Below, piece after piece: positions 30,258 through 42,986 of a DNA stretch of 64,000 nt. Made by a program: the position numbers and the translations under genes. The notes beneath the pieces are model-generated. The model was not told the DNA's origin and did not search any database. It saw only the letters and a program-made list of their open reading frames with translations. This DNA comes from Selaginella moellendorffii (Eukaryota; Streptophyta; Lycopodiopsida; Selaginellales; Selaginellaceae), in the NCBI RefSeq assembly GCF_000143415.4, contig NW_003314279.1, positions 1,226,091 through 1,290,090 of the forward strand, written 5' to 3'. How positions within the stretch are numbered: the first letter of the stretch is position 1; each line of letters begins with the position of its first letter.

Positions 30258-32125
30258 ATGTTGATGCGGCTGAAAAGCGCGACTAGGAGTAGGAGCGGCA
30301 TCCTCACAGCAAGCGCGAGCATCCGCAGCGAATGCAGGAATGTCTCTCAGGTGAGCAAACCACCCACCCAGGAAGCCTACAAAGAGTTTGGAGAGTTTCT
30401 GTGGATGGTGATGCTCCGCCTAGACAACCGTGTCCTCGGCCAAGCCTTTAAGGTGCTGGGCAACTCTGATATTACCACCGACTGCTTCGAGGGGTATCTC
30501 CTGCATCACAGCCTCAAGTACACCGAAATTGTGGGCGGCCAATTCCCCCGTCTTGAAAAACCACTCGGGTTTGACGACATAGGCGACTACCCCGTCCCAT
30601 ATACACACATGATCAAGCTCGTGGACGACGTCTGGGAGGATGCAAAGCGGGACTCGCGTGGAGAGCCCCCCTTACATTACTGCACACGTGAAGAAACACG
30701 CCTCGTCCACGACTTTTGCCGGACTCTTGCCTGCCGAGCCGAGAAGGAAGTCTTCTCCGGGGAGCCAAACGTGCACGAGTTGCAGGAGCAGGCGCGTCTG
30801 TTTGGCGCTAAGTGCTGGACCAGGTTCTTAGGTCTGCACTCCAGCAACCTCACCATTCTGATCGAGGAGCAATCTAGCTCATATGCTACACCAGTCGTTC
30901 CATGCACTGATTTCTTCTCCAACGCTTCCTTGACGAAGTGTGCCAGGAGCCTCGAGTTGGCGCAGGAGGTGGCTGATGCCGGGGGGCTGCCGCAGTTCCC
31001 TGATCACGGCGGTCTAGTTGCTCTCTACAACTTTGAGAAGAAACATGCTTACCAGCTGTTGCTAAACTGCCTCAAGCACATTGATAAAGGTATGGCTTTG
31101 ATCCTGCCTGGAGTTTTTTATTTCTTTTTCTCTCTGGCGTGCAGGATATGACGAGCGCAAGCTATTGTGGTCGTCCTTCGAGAACCAGCATTTCTACACT
31201 GTCGATGTGCAAGTGCCGGGTAAGTCAACTGCAGACGACGTTATCTCATGTTTTTTTTTTCTCTTGCGTACTACTGTACAGGTCTCTCGTCGCTGGATCA
31301 AGTGCATGTTGAAAAACATGGACGGGGTGTACTTGTTTCCACGGAGATGGACGTTTACCGCCCCGAGAAGCTTGTTGTTCCTCCTTACGCCAACGTCGAC
31401 GGTTTAATAGCTAATCTGCAGGATGAGATTCTCACCATTCGCCTTCCCAAGGGGGCCGCTGCGCTCGAAGGGACAACCTCGACAGTGCCAATTGAGGACC
31501 GTGACGAGGCCGAGCTGGACACGAGTATTTTGTTTTTTTTTCTTTTACCTCTACTAATTTCTTTTCCTTTTCTGCTGCAGCCACGAGCAAACGTCTCCAG
31601 GCAGCTATTGTAGATGACAAGCATCACCACATTCTTCGTGTCGAAGCTCCAGGTATGTCCCTGAAAACTTTCACGTTTTCTCAATAGCTTTCTGTGCAGG
31701 CGTGTCGCGAGAGGAAGTGATTGTGGACAATACAGGGCCGGAACTCGTCGTTAAGACCACTGCCAACGTCTTCCAGCAAACAAAGTTTAAGCTTCCCTCC
31801 AGTGCTGACGTGAAGCAGGCGAGAGCGTCTTTCTGGAACGGCTTGCTTAACATTCGCGTTCCCAAGAGTGCAACGGACACTCGCGAGCTGGACACGAGTA
31901 TATTGTGTTATTTGTTTTTACCTCTACTAATTCCATTTCGTTCTTTGCTGCAGCCACGAGCAAACGTCTCAAGGCAGCTATTGCAAGCATCACCACATCT
32001 TTTGTGTCGAAGTTCCAGGTATGTCCCTGGAAACTTTCATGTTTTCTCAATAGCTTTTGCTTTGCGACCATGCAGGCTTGTCGCAAGAGGCTTGTCGCGA
32101 GAGGAAGTGATTGTGCCACATAACG
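30258..32125 (+). CDS. gene with unknown N-terminal region and tandem HSP20-like domains (3' end decayed)
   Basis: Start taken at ATG 30258. Exons with GT-AG borders and matching phase: 30258-31089, 31145-31219, 31282-31524, 31581-31652 and 31700-31897. The first exon encodes about 277 residues I do not recognise (EFLWMVMLRLDNRVLGQAFKVLG...). Exons 2-3 give VDVQVPGL...EILTIRLPKG and exons 4-5 give LRVEAPGVSREEVIV...LLNIRVPKS. Each looks like an alpha-crystallin/HSP20 fold with the closing I-x-V/L motif. A third, shortened copy of exons 4-5 follows (31954-32125) with an 11-bp deletion that wrecks it. The cassette has duplicated exon by exon, including the flanking intron. Function unknown; the 3' end is not resolved. 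Confidence 0.5.
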
Positions 32126-32229
32126 TCTTCCAGCAAAGGAAGTTTAAGTTGACCGTCTCTCCGGGTGGCTTACCATTTGCACTAGGAGCAAGTTTGTTAT
32201 GTATTACAACTTCGCACCATATCCATGTT

Positions 32230-33100
32230 TAGAGATTTATTTTTATAAAGGTTTAGTTCTAATAAAATTCTAAGAGTAAAATTATTCTATTTCTTTTCGT
32301 TGAGAAAATACTTAATTTAACACAATAAAAGTATAAGATAATAACACTTTGATTGAGTGAGGATTCAAAACATGTAAGATACATTGATGGAAAGCAATTG
32401 TTTTAAAACAGCTTAGAATATGCTTAAAATACTTTTTTATATAGCTACAATATTTAAATCAATTTTGTAGTTTAGCTATTCACAAACCATCCAATGATAT
32501 AATCAGGCATATTCTAGGATGGTAAGGTTAAAACATTTCTTGGTGAATTTTCGTGACCTATGGGAGATTTAAGCATTTACTTATCAATGGTTGAACAACC
32601 TATCATTTCAATGGGACCCATCAGTCTGTGCCTCGAGCAAAAGCATTTCTTTTATTAACTCCCTGAGACAGTGAATATTATGTGTCATATAGGTATCAAT
32701 ATGGCATCTGGCCGAAGGCTGGTATTATATCATATTTTGCTTATAAAAGCCACAGCATCTCTGAACCCTCAATCACAAAACACATACACTACTTCGGAAG
32801 CAATATGTGAATGAGAATATATTTTACTTTTAATTTCTTGATTGTTTCAAGAGTACTTCAGTTTTTTCTTATAATCTGAAGTTTAGGAGAAGTTAATGGA
32901 TAAATAAATCTTACTTACAATTATGATTAAATAGTTATGCCTGGTTATTATAGGAATTTTTTTTTTACCAATAATAGAATCTTAGAACCATCAACACTCC
33001 CAACTAAAAGAGATCTCAGTGTTCAGATGAAGTGGAGTTCGCATTGCCAATTATAGTTGTGTATCTCTTAATATCCAGTATGTCAACCGACAAAGAAGAT
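32230..33100. other. AT-rich intergenic stretch
   Basis: No coding signal. The last 50 bases resemble the PPR-3'/fucosyltransferase junction at about 24345-24420, marking the edge of a segmental duplication. Confidence 0.5.
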
Positions 33101-33153
33101 TCATGATACAAACCGATCTTGTGCTGAGCAGACACAAAAATGATTGTTTCAGT

Positions 33154-34494
33154 CTAGTTCCTGCTTATCCAAGCACACAGCCTGCAAGGAAGAGAATCAA
33201 GACTGAGCGCTCTGGCCCAGTAGTAATTCCCAGTCACTCCGCACCGTCTCCAAGCGTGGTACTCGGCATACCGGACTGGATCTTGAGCCAGTCCCTTGAC
33301 GAACTCGGCCAGACTCTCCATGCTGCTAAACTCGCTGGCCAGGATGATCGACTTGGGAGGCACGAAGTCCATGACGTTGGGAGCTCCAAAGTATATGGGG
33401 ATCGTCCCGGCGTCAAGGGCGTAGAAGAGCTTCTCCGTGACGTAGCTTTCGGTTCTCGTGTTCTCGATCGCCAAGGCGAACTTGTAGTGCGACATCGCGC
33501 AGTGCAGATGTTGGTTCCATTGCTGGTCCTGCCCTTCCTGCCTACACTCCGGATACATTTCCAGAGCCGCGTCTCTCTCCCCGACGTTGTTGAGGCATTT
33601 CCCAAACGAGTGGTGGTTCACGAGTGCCAGGAATTTGCTCGCGGTCTCTTGCCTCTCGGGAAGGCACCTCGACGAGGACCAGTAAACGAGAACTTCCTGT
33701 TAAACGAGAACACCGTGAGGAACAAGAGCCTAGAGAGAAACAAAACGGCTATGTACCTTGTTTTTGGTTGGAGATATGTAGTAATTTCTCGAGTTGTGAA
33801 ACAACGCGCCAGCGTACGTCGCTTGCACGTCCGAGCTATGGTGGTAGCTCACAAAAATGTCCTGAGCGGGGGCTCGCTGCTTCTGGGGCTCGATATCGAT
33901 GTAGATGCGTAGAGGGTCTCCCGGTTTTCTCTGTGGAATCGAAAAGCAAGGAAAAAAGAAGAAACTTTAGAGGACTTGCACAAACAATCCAGCACCTACC
34001 TCCACGGGAGGCTTGTTCCACTCGTAGAAGAGCGCATCCGGCTTGTCGGCCAGCACGGGAGACTTCGTCCACAGGCAGCTCAATCCACAGCCGCAAGAGT
34101 ACAAGTTTTCCAAGTTGTCCGGGATCCACGTCCACGACTTTACGTGGATCCCGACGTGCTTCTTCCGGAGCTTGCTACACTTGATCTCCGGGTCTTGGAA
34201 GCAAGGCGGGCGAGGAACAAAATCCCCGGTCAAGTTGCGGAAGCTCTGCCGGAACCGAGAGCACCCCACGCTCTCGTCCCATCTTCGAAACGCGTCGACA
34301 GTGTCATGGAACGCGAACTTCTCCTCCACCGCTGCCATCCTGTTCTTCCTCTGCTCTTCCAAAACCTCCGCGTCTTGGAAGATCTCCTGCTCGCGCCGGG
34401 ACTCGGTGTGGCACAGGAAAACCACTAGCACCACTGCTGTGACTAAGAAACTGCCCAAAAGTCCCCATTTCCTATATCCCGCTAGAGGAGCCAT
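33154..34494 (-). CDS. FUT13: GT10 alpha-(1,4)-fucosyltransferase-like (Lewis-type, Golgi)
   Basis: Three exons (34494-34000, 33930-33757, 33696-33154) joined at GT-AG borders in phase 0 give 403 residues, close to the roughly 400 of plant FUT13. An in-frame ATG at 34536 would add 14. A type II signal anchor (LLGSFLVTAVVLVVFLC) lies near residues 10-30. The catalytic domain shows FVSYHHSSDVQATYAGALFH, LVYWSSSRCLPERQ, HHSFGKCLNN and the GT10 signature AIENTRTESYVTEKLFYALDAG, then IPIYFGAPN and a terminal CRLC. It would transfer fucose from GDP-Fuc onto N-glycan antennae in the Golgi. It is head-to-head with the FMC1-like gene. FUT13 rather than core alpha-1,3 FUT11/12 is judged from length and remembered motifs. 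Confidence 0.82.
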
Positions 34495-34776
34495 CTCACA
34501 CACACCGCCGCCGCTGCCTTTGCGTGGCGAATCCATGCTCACTCCATCCTCCTCCACCGCACGCCCGCCATGCCCGTTTGCGATCTCCCGTCGCAGCACC
34601 AGCGATCTTTGCATCAATCGGCAGCCAGTCGAGGGGAGCAGCGAGCGATCGGGCAGCTTACCGCGATGGCCAATCCAAAATGCGGGCTCCTGGCCGAATG
34701 ATTTTGGCGGAGACCCCTTTCTATCTCTACTATTTTCTTTGCCATTTTCTTGGATTTAGGGTTAGGTCACCAGCAA
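34495..34776. promoter_or_regulatory. shared promoter of FUT13-like and FMC1-like genes
   Basis: The two genes diverge with about 280 bp between start codons. A telo-box-like TTTAGGGTTAGG lies at 34755-34766, just before the FMC1-like ATG. No TATA box is obvious. Confidence 0.45.
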
Positions 34777-35208
34777 ATGGCGATGGCGGTGCGATCGACC
34801 TACAGGCATCTCCTCCGGGTCGTGAAGAAGCATGTAAGTAGCGAAGCGCATTTCAAGGAATTCGTGGCGGAAGAGTTCCGGAAGAATGCGGCGCTCTCCC
34901 CCGCCGATGCCTACGATAAGCTCCGGCTCGCCAAGGATTATGCCTCGTTGGTCGCCAGCGTCCACCATCACAGCGTAAGCTCGCCCTCTTCCAAGCTAAA
35001 TCTCTAGCACTATCGCCAGAGAACGTTTCTGCGTTCTATCATTTACTCGTGTTCTTTTCTTTCTTTTTTCTTTCTTTCTTGATTGCAGGATCTTCTTTTG
35101 TCTTACAACATAGCTGTGGACCGATCGGAAGAGGAGAAGGAGCGATTGAAAGACACTGCTCATAGAGTCGGCCTCCAGCTCCCCGAAGTCTACAAAGGTT
35201 TGAAGTAG
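34777..35208 (+). CDS. FMC1/LYR-motif-like mitochondrial assembly factor
   Basis: Two exons (34777-34974 and 35089-35208, intron of 114 bp, phase 0) encode 105 residues. The N terminus has TYRHLLRVVKKHV, an LYR-like helix. DKLRLAKDYASLVASVHHHSDLLLSYNIAVDRS and GLQLPEVY follow, a pattern I know from the plant FMC1-homolog family of the complex-I LYR superfamily. These small proteins act in mitochondria; yeast FMC1 helps F1-ATPase assembly. Length and helix content fit. The assignment to FMC1 rather than another LYR protein is inference. Confidence 0.72.
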
Positions 35209-37480
35209 TCCTCCATGCCAGAGTTTAGTTTCTTGTTTGCTTTTTCTTTTCTCCTCTTTTCTCTCTCTCGATTTTGTGGCAGCAGCCAGTGATGACAATC
35301 ATCTAATCCCAGCTCTCAGAGTCTCTTGTCTCTGATAACTAGTTCTTGTTTACTGATGGCTCGCTGCATCACTCTCGCTTATCTCTCTGTCACGTCATTC
35401 CAGAGCGCCTGCTTTTCGTTTTCTTTTTTTTTCCTTTCCATCCTCGTTTGACTCACTTGATGAACTTACAGAGGACACACAACTGAACTCAGCAGCCAAC
35501 TAGCCACTTTCCTCCATTTTTGTAGAACCAGCACAACGAGCTAGATGCTCGAGCTGTGAGGTACATGTCTTGTGTAAGTGGAATTTTATTTGGCTGTGCC
35601 GTCCTCAGCCTCGTTGAATAAGAATAATAGGCTTCCGTTACAGGAAACTGAGCGAAGCTTGATTTGGATGCTTTCGTCCGTCCCTCTGACTGAATCGATG
35701 CAAAGCTTTCTCGATCCACTCGCTCCGGGTTTGCATATTTCTCTGTGCCGTGAAATCTCTTTTAGTTCCTGCTTTCTTTCTTGTTTGCGTTGCGTTCTTC
35801 TTACGCCGGCTCTCTACCATCGCATGAATGAATTGATTACTTTTGAGCAGTGGAGAAGCACGGGCTATTTCCCTGAGTTTTTTTTTGTTTTTTGGTTATT
35901 ATTTTTCTTCGTCGCTATCGACTGCTGCTAATGCCAGATTCATTCAAGACGAGATAATTCTCCGAGAGTGTTGTTGCAGCTAACTTCCTTACTATTTCGT
36001 CCCAACGAGAAGGTACGCTGGTGTGCTTCTGAAATTATTTTATTATACATACGCAGATATCCATTAAAAAACCAGAGCTTTATTTTCTTACATATACAGA
36101 CAGACATATTTTAAAAAACTTGCAGAGAGAGAGAAAAAAGAGATAACCGCGCCAAGTTGCCCGGTCTTTGAGAGCCCAAAGGCAGACAAATGCTGTGAAA
36201 GCGAAAACTAAAATACAAATAAAATTTAGAATTGCAACTAGTGAGAAGAAAAAGCATAACACACACCCACGCCTTTTTATTTTGCAAGAATGTGGTGATA
36301 AAAACATGGCACAGCCTTACGGTTGGCCACTGGCGTAACAAGATCGCTGCAGCAAACCCCTTCTTTATTCCCCGGAATCGTATTATTTTGTCCTCAATGT
36401 CGGGAGGATTCCTTCTCGTTCCATTCCGCTCCACTGTGGTTGCAGCAAAAACTATATAGATCAATCAAAATCAGATCGCCACCTAAAAGCTAAGGTCCGG
36501 TTAAACGCTAAAGAAGACCGTCATAGTAAAGAAGGGAAGGAATTTGTCGTACGGCACGACCGTCACCACGACCTCACCCCAACATGCACTGGGGAGAGGG
36601 GGGGTACGGCAATTGCGCCATTAAATTTCACTCCTGTCTGTGCCTTGTCGTTTTACCAGGGGGTTGAAACAGTTGACAAAATTTTATTTCACCTCCGTCA
36701 GCTAAACAGCCCCCACGTTTGACCGGATCCGTCCGATTGACCGAAAGCGTTAGATGGTCCGTCCGCGTCTTAGTGGCCTGTCGTCCCTCTGTCTGTGGGG
36801 TTTAATTGTTTTGGTGCTGATGATATCTTCTGGGAGATGATATGCTGGGCTGACAACCCAGGCAAGCGAGAAAAAAGGCGAGAAAAAAAACAAAAAAATG
36901 CTTATAATTTTGATGATGTTGTGGCGGTGAATTTTTTTTTTTTTTTCCTTTTGGCAAGCAAGCAAACAAAGCAACAGGGGGCCTAGAGAGGGGCGCCGGT
37001 TTTAAGAAATGATCCAATGCTTTTTTAGGTGGTGTGGTTGTACAATCTTTGGAGCGCATAATGTAAATGAGAGAAACGGCCTTTGATTTGTTGCTTGATG
37101 ATAGGAGGAAGAGGATAGGAAGGGAAGCCAGCAGCCATGGCACCCAACAAAATGCCACACCAAAAGTGAATAGTGACTCTTCTGCTGCTACTACACACAC
37201 AAGAACAAAGAGGAGGAGAAGAAGCAAGCTCTCTTTCTGTGAAAGAAAGAGATTACCATAGGCTAAAGGTGGGATGGTATGTGAACATCTCTTCTCCTCC
37301 CTAGAGCTCTCTCACCCTCTCTCTCTCTCTCTCGCTCTCGGCTTCTCTCTTCTCTCTAGCCTGTGTGAGCTTGAGATCTAAAGCCTGCGCGTGTGCCAGA
37401 TTGAGGCGATGGTGATGGGCGAGTAGTCTTCCTCCAAGAACAAGGGAGCAAGCAGGAGAGGAAGCTCCATTGATCGATCC
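35209..37480. other. intergenic and long 5' leader of the Aux/IAA gene
   Basis: 35209-36900 shows no convincing gene. From about 37190 the plus strand is CT/AG-rich, with a (CT)n tract at 37309-37340 typical of a plant 5' leader. I found no TGTCTC or TGTCGG auxin-response element by eye. Confidence 0.5.
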
Positions 37481-37848
37481 ATGACACTGGAAGCAGAGGC
37501 AACAGGGAGCCAAGCTGCCAAGGAGCACGATTACATTGGCCTGGCCGAGCAGCAGCAGCCGAATCCCCTGGCCGGCAAGAGCAGCAGTAGCATCAAGGTA
37601 AGCGCGGGTGGTCTCAACATGCGAAGGACGGAGCTCCAGCTGGGGCTGCCCGGATCTCCACAGGAAGACGAGCTAGAGCTGCAGCAGCAGCGCTCCAATG
37701 GGTTCCGCAAGAACGGCAGCGAGCAGCATCACGGGGACAAGGAGGACAAAGGGGCAAATGGGTCGAGCGCCAAATCCAAGCCCGCGCAGCCACAGCAGCC
37801 TGCTCGATTTGGCCCAAGCGTGACACCAGATGCCCAGGCCTGGCATCC

Positions 37849-37882
<34 letters not shown>

Positions 37883-38821
37883 TCCTCGTCCTCGTCCTCG
37901 TCGTGCCACCTCAAGCCCCCGGATCTTCACGAGTGCGTGGAGAAGCACGTCGTGGAGGACGCGAGCCAGTCCAGGTGAGTCGCAGCGCCGCGAATTGGAT
38001 TTTGGTTGGATCGATCTCATTAGCTCTTTCTCGTGACGACAGGGCTCCAGTGGGATGGCCCCCAGTCCAATCATTCCGGAAGAATTCACTCGCGGCTCCC
38101 ACTGTTCATCACGCCAAACCGGTGGACTCTCTGTCCAATCCCTCCAGCCCAGCCGCCGCTGCCGCCGCCGCCGCCACCCCTGGAACTTCGTCCCAGCACC
38201 AGGCAGCGGGATCGCAGCTCGTCAAGGTGTACATGGATGGAGTTCCAATCGGGAGGAAGGTGAGCTTGCGGACTCACAGCAGCTACGAGCGGCTGTCCGG
38301 CGCCCTGGAGGAGATGTTTAGACGATTCATCAGCGGTAACGTAGCGATGATCCGGAGATAGAGAGCGCTTACTTGTGATCTTGGCAGGACAATCCGGAGC
38401 CGGCAAGGCCGTGGCCAAGGACAAGCTCGTGAGCGACACCAAGAAGTTTAACTTCATCTATGGCTCCGACTACGTGCTCACGTACGAAGACAAGGACGGC
38501 GATCTCATGCTCGTCGGCGATGTTCCTTGGGAGTAAGTGTTGTCGATCGCCACCTTCGTTTTTTTTAAGTTTTGCTCCTTTCTTCTTCTCGATCAGGATG
38601 TTTGTGGGGGCCGTCAAGCGCCTGAGGATCATGAAAGGTTCCGAAGCCATTGGTCTAGGTGAGCAACCGAAGATCTCTCACGTTTTGTCAACTTTGTTTG
38701 GTTCCTCGTCTGATCTGCTGTTGCGTTTTTGTTTTTGTGTTTTTTCTTTTTTCTTTCCTTTTCCGTTGCATTGCCAGCTCCACGGGCAGCCGAGGACCAA
38801 CTGACCGCTGCCAACAAGTGA
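37481..38821 (+). CDS. Aux/IAA transcriptional repressor
   Basis: Five exons (37481-37974, 38043-38335, 38388-38532, 38597-38658, 38778-38821) keep phase and give 345 residues. Domain I is [11 protein letters not shown] (LxLxL EAR motif recruiting TOPLESS), domain II the degron [14 protein letters not shown] starting at the exon 1/2 junction, and domains III/IV a PB1 fold ([54 protein letters not shown]). All motifs for TIR1/AFB binding, degradation and ARF binding are present, so it should act as an auxin co-receptor and nuclear repressor. The linker carries a 10-Gln CAG run (37852-37881) and a poly-Ala run. Intron positions in the PB1 part match the usual plant pattern as far as I recall. 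Confidence 0.95.
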
Positions 38822-39692
38822 TCTGCCTTGTTCACTTTATACAGTACTGCTCCATACTCTACGCCGTGCTGTTTTTTTTTTTCTTTCTTTCTCCCCCACC
38901 TGTCTTGCTTGGCTTAAAAGCTATGGCTGCTGGACTTGTCCAAACCCGAAAGAATCTCTGGTGCTGCTACTGCTGCTGCTTGATATCTGTAATGTAATCT
39001 CTGTAGTGACGAAAGATCCGTAGGAAGAGCTTGGAGACGAACGAGCTCGACCACCAGAGCATGTTGCAGCGCATCTGGACTGTCTCCCTACTCTTTTGAG
39101 TTTTTAGTGCGAGCGAGCACCACCACCGCCTTTCGTTTTTTGCCGGCCAGAAACATCGCACGATCGATCGGGAAGAGGTGTGTGACATCACTCGCGCTTA
39201 CGCGGCGGATCTCCCACTGTGGATTCCTGCTGCAGGAGACAAGCAATCAGTTCAGAGCCCAGCAGAGAGATCGGGTTAGCATAAGAAAAGTCGGAAGGAA
39301 AAAAAGCGGAGAAAACATGGAAGCAAAAGTAGGAAGTGACACTGTTACCTGATCACCCGCACAGACAGGAGTGTTACAGTATGCGATGTTGACAACACTT
39401 TTTTCTTCTGCATACGCAACTGAGATGCTTGCTTGTTGACGTTGGCCATCGCCTTTCTTTCTTTTTCTCGTTTCCCTTTCCTTCTCCATCCAGGATAGCA
39501 ATTGGAAGCGAGAGCTCTCTTATTGACTTCGCAAGGTTGGTTTGCGTCGTGCCATCACTGCCAGGAAGGTTGGTGCATGAGATAAGAATCCAAAGCTCTC
39601 TCGGAACAAATGCCATCCTCTTTCAGGAAAACAAAAGGCAGACCTCACGCAAGATGTCCGCCTTTCCAGCCGGTTCCTTGCTTGAGGTTCCA
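38822..39692. other. convergent 3' region between Aux/IAA and the CEP164-like gene
   Basis: No clear gene. Part of 39240-39620 is open on the minus strand (RELWILISCTNLPGSDG...) after an AG. It could be an alternative 3' exon or 3' UTR of the CEP164-like gene, but I cannot decide. Confidence 0.4.
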
Positions 39693-42600
39693 TCAGACCT
39701 GCTTACGAAATCAGATGGAGGCCGAAGAAAAGGCTTAGAAAAACGAAAGGAAAAAAGAAAAACTCACAGGTGGGATGTCATTGAGAAAGTCTGGCGATGA
39801 TTCAGACTCGAGATTTGGCCACTCGTCTGCCGATGCGTAGAAACCATTGGAGCGAGGCGACCGCCTGACAAGCTTGGCGACTTTCCACCTCAAACCGATT
39901 GGTAGCTGCCTCAGCTTCTTCCGACACTCTAGCTGGAGCTTCGCGATATCAGCCTTTCGGACTCCCCGCACCGCTCTAGTGGTGGTGGCGGTGCTAGTGC
40001 CGGTGGCGTTTGCAGAAGCCCTCGCGGCTGACCACTTGAGAAACTTTCCCTTGACGACGAACAGTCCCTTGCGAAGCCGGTTGAGCCTGCCGCGCTTTTT
40101 CACTTCTCCTTCTCCGGAGCCACTGCTGCTACATGCGCTGTTGCTTAGACTCAAGCCACCCGGCTCGTCGTCAAGGTTGCTGGCCGTGTCTTGCTCATCG
40201 TAGATCGCAGGAGCACCTAAGTTGCCAAAGTTCGCTCTTTCCCCACTCTTTTGTTGCACCCCCGGATCCTCACCTGTACAACGTTTTCCAGCTACAGCAG
40301 CACGAGTTTGAAGCGAATGCTTTACCTTCTTCTTGCACTTAAGCGCCTTCTCTCTCTTATGCCTTCCCATCCTGGAGCTATGAGCCCGATCGCTCACTCG
40401 ACCAGCGTCACTGTCCGTCTCAACGTCCACCTTCCAGTGCTCCACTGTGTTCCTCGGCTTGCTGTAAACTCCAGGTCCGCCATAATACTCGCAGCTACAA
40501 GTTGGCGATGGTCGTTTCGGCTTCAGGGAAATGTTTACGTTGGAGCTTCTGGCATGCGAGTTTGAGCACCCTGCAGCGTCGATAACCCCGGATCCGTGAC
40601 AGAAAGGTTGAAAGGCTTCGCACATAAGGACGTTGGCGTCGCAAGCACAGCTACTCCGTCGTCGCCGATCTGAGTGTGTCCTGTAGCCGGCAAAAGAGTC
40701 CCTTGTGTCCTCTATCGTCACCATTAGCGTCCTCATCTTCTTCTCGAAGCCATCCATCCAATGCTTTATCTCGCTAAACTTTTCTTCGCAGCACTTCTCT
40801 TCCTTGTGGTCTGCTCTGCCCTTCACCACCATGTTGAGGAGCACTTCGCATGCGGCTTTTTGCAAGGCATTCGTAAAAGCACCGTTGGCCTGGAAGTGGT
40901 TCACGCTTTCTATGTCGTCGGGAGTGCGGGACCTGTCGCCACCATTCTCTGTTCTAACGCTTTTTCTCTCGTAAGCTTCCCTGATGATGGTTTCCATCCT
41001 TTCCATCTCCGCTCTCAGCTCGGCGTCCACTGTCTCCACTTGTAGGAGCATTTCTTCTCGCTTGTGCTTCAGGAGTGAGCGCTTCAGGCCCGCCATCTCA
41101 GCCTCAGTTTGTTGCTGGAGCTCCTTTTGCAGCTTTTCCGCTTCTAGCTGGACGCTCTTCCCAACTCTTTCGATCACTGCTTGGAACTCCGATGCAAAAC
41201 TGGCCTCTTCCGTCTCCGCTACATCTTGCTTGGCTCTCTCAAGCATCTTAGTCCTCAGCTCTTGTGTTACGACGCCCTCGTAACCTTCCACGGCTTTAGA
41301 AACTCGACGGCTCATTTCGTCTCTCTCCAACTGCATCATTTGGATCTCCTTGTCGAGCAAGTTCTCCCGATATTCTTGTAACCTTTCTCTGCGTGATTTT
41401 TCAAAAGAATCTAGCTCCTCGCTCACCATTGACTTGAATTCTTCCACCCGCTTTTGTTTTCGAGATATCAGCTCCTCCTCCTTTTTCCGATATGCCTCCG
41501 TATCTAGCTGTCTTTTGGCTTCCGTCGCCCGTTTGCGCTGCATTTCCTGGATATCTAGAAACTGCCGCTCACGATCAAGCTCCCGTTCGAGTTGTTTCGC
41601 ATCCCTCTCGTGCAAAAGCTTCTTTTCAATCTCTATCCGCCTTTCGACTTGTTCGATCATCTCCTGTCGTTGATTCTGATAGTCCTGTCCTTGCTGCAAG
41701 CTCCTCTGCGTCGGATTCTTGTGCTCACTGCTGACGGGAGTAAGTTCTATAACCGGGATCTGGGTGGGGCTCGCATTCCCTTTGTCTAGTGGTTCACCGT
41801 CGTCGATCTTTAGCTTCATTTTCTCCTTCAGCTGAGCTCTTTTCTGGTCACGGTCAGTTACATCACTTAAGGCAGATTTCCACCTCACGACCAGCCTCCC
41901 AGGTTTTTCCTCAACAATATTGGTTACTGGAACAAGCTGTACAAACAAAGCCATTTGATAAAGCTGACAGAAACGATATTACTTACATCCTTGCATTCGG
42001 AGACGTGAAAAGTATTTTTGTTGGAATCGTCTCCTGCCACTGCGCCTGCAACGAAGAAAACCATAAAATGATTTACAACACTCAATCTGGCTACTTTGCT
42101 TACCATTTCCCACTTTGTTGGCAGCATTAAGTCGTACCTAGAATTCAAACAACAAAACAAAACAAAACAAAAAAACAAACAACCAGAATATAGAAAAAAA
42201 AAAGAAGCCAAAGTTACCTGTTCTGCCCGAGAAGACGCTTGTAGCTGCTGTATCTTCCGTTGATTGCTCAGCTTAAGAGCTTCTTCTTTATACAGTTTCC
42301 TACAAAGAAACAGATATTGAAGCAAAAGAAGAAGAAAAAAAAGCATACCTGTAGAAATCATCGCACGGATGATCCCAAGTGCTCTCCCCAGTATCGAAGT
42401 TAAAATAATAGATCTCGTCCTCTTCTGTCCGACTACAATAGCAGCCAACTCAATCGATGGAAACAAAAAGGAAAAAACAAAAAAAAAAAGAAAAGGAGCA
42501 CATACCATGGTTTCCATTGTGCTGGTAACTCCGCTTTTAATCCCTCTCTAGCTATCCACAGCAGCTGCTTCTCATGAGGCAAATCAAATCCCAGCCACAT

Positions 42601-42755
42601 TGCATACTCGGCAACCTCTACACGATTACACAGGAGAAACCATCTGTCTCAGCTATTCCGAGCTATCATCTCGCGCGCAAGGGAAACGCACCTTCATCAG
42701 TGGCCTCGTAGCTGCTATCCAGTTCCTCCTCAAGAACCATGCTATCTACAGACAT
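39693..42755 (-). CDS. CEP164-like WW-domain coiled-coil protein (basal body/centriole)
   Basis: Exons 42755-42692, 42617-42506, 42432-42349, 42299-42218, 42137-42104, 42045-41987 and 41936-39768, plus a two-codon last exon at 39698-39693, all keep phase and give about 869 residues. The N terminus reads [26 protein letters not shown], then [42 protein letters not shown]. This is the pre-WW helix plus WW domain that defines CEP164, a distal-appendage protein needed for cilium docking. A long charged coiled coil follows (about residues 220-480), then a basic Ser-rich tail. Only plants with motile sperm should keep it. The last exon is tentative; reading through would add a few residues. Confidence 0.8.
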
Positions 42756-42986
42756 TTTGCCCCCCAGATCCGAGCGCGCTGCCAGGGATTAGTGGTGGCA
42801 CCGATCCGGCGCCCTTGCGGCAGGGCGATGGAGTCAATCCAGCGCCCAGAGACAGGGAACGCCAGCAGACATGGCCACGTCTCCTTCCACAAACCCTAGC
42901 AAAGGCATAACGGTTACAGCATATTCTCAAAAGCGCATGAAATGCGTTAGAACTTCTGGCGCGTTTTAAATTAAAAGTGTGAATCT

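Noticed and set aside
37852-37881. CAG run as an independent repeat of interest
   Set aside because: A coding poly-Gln run in the disordered linker of Aux/IAA, common in plant regulators.
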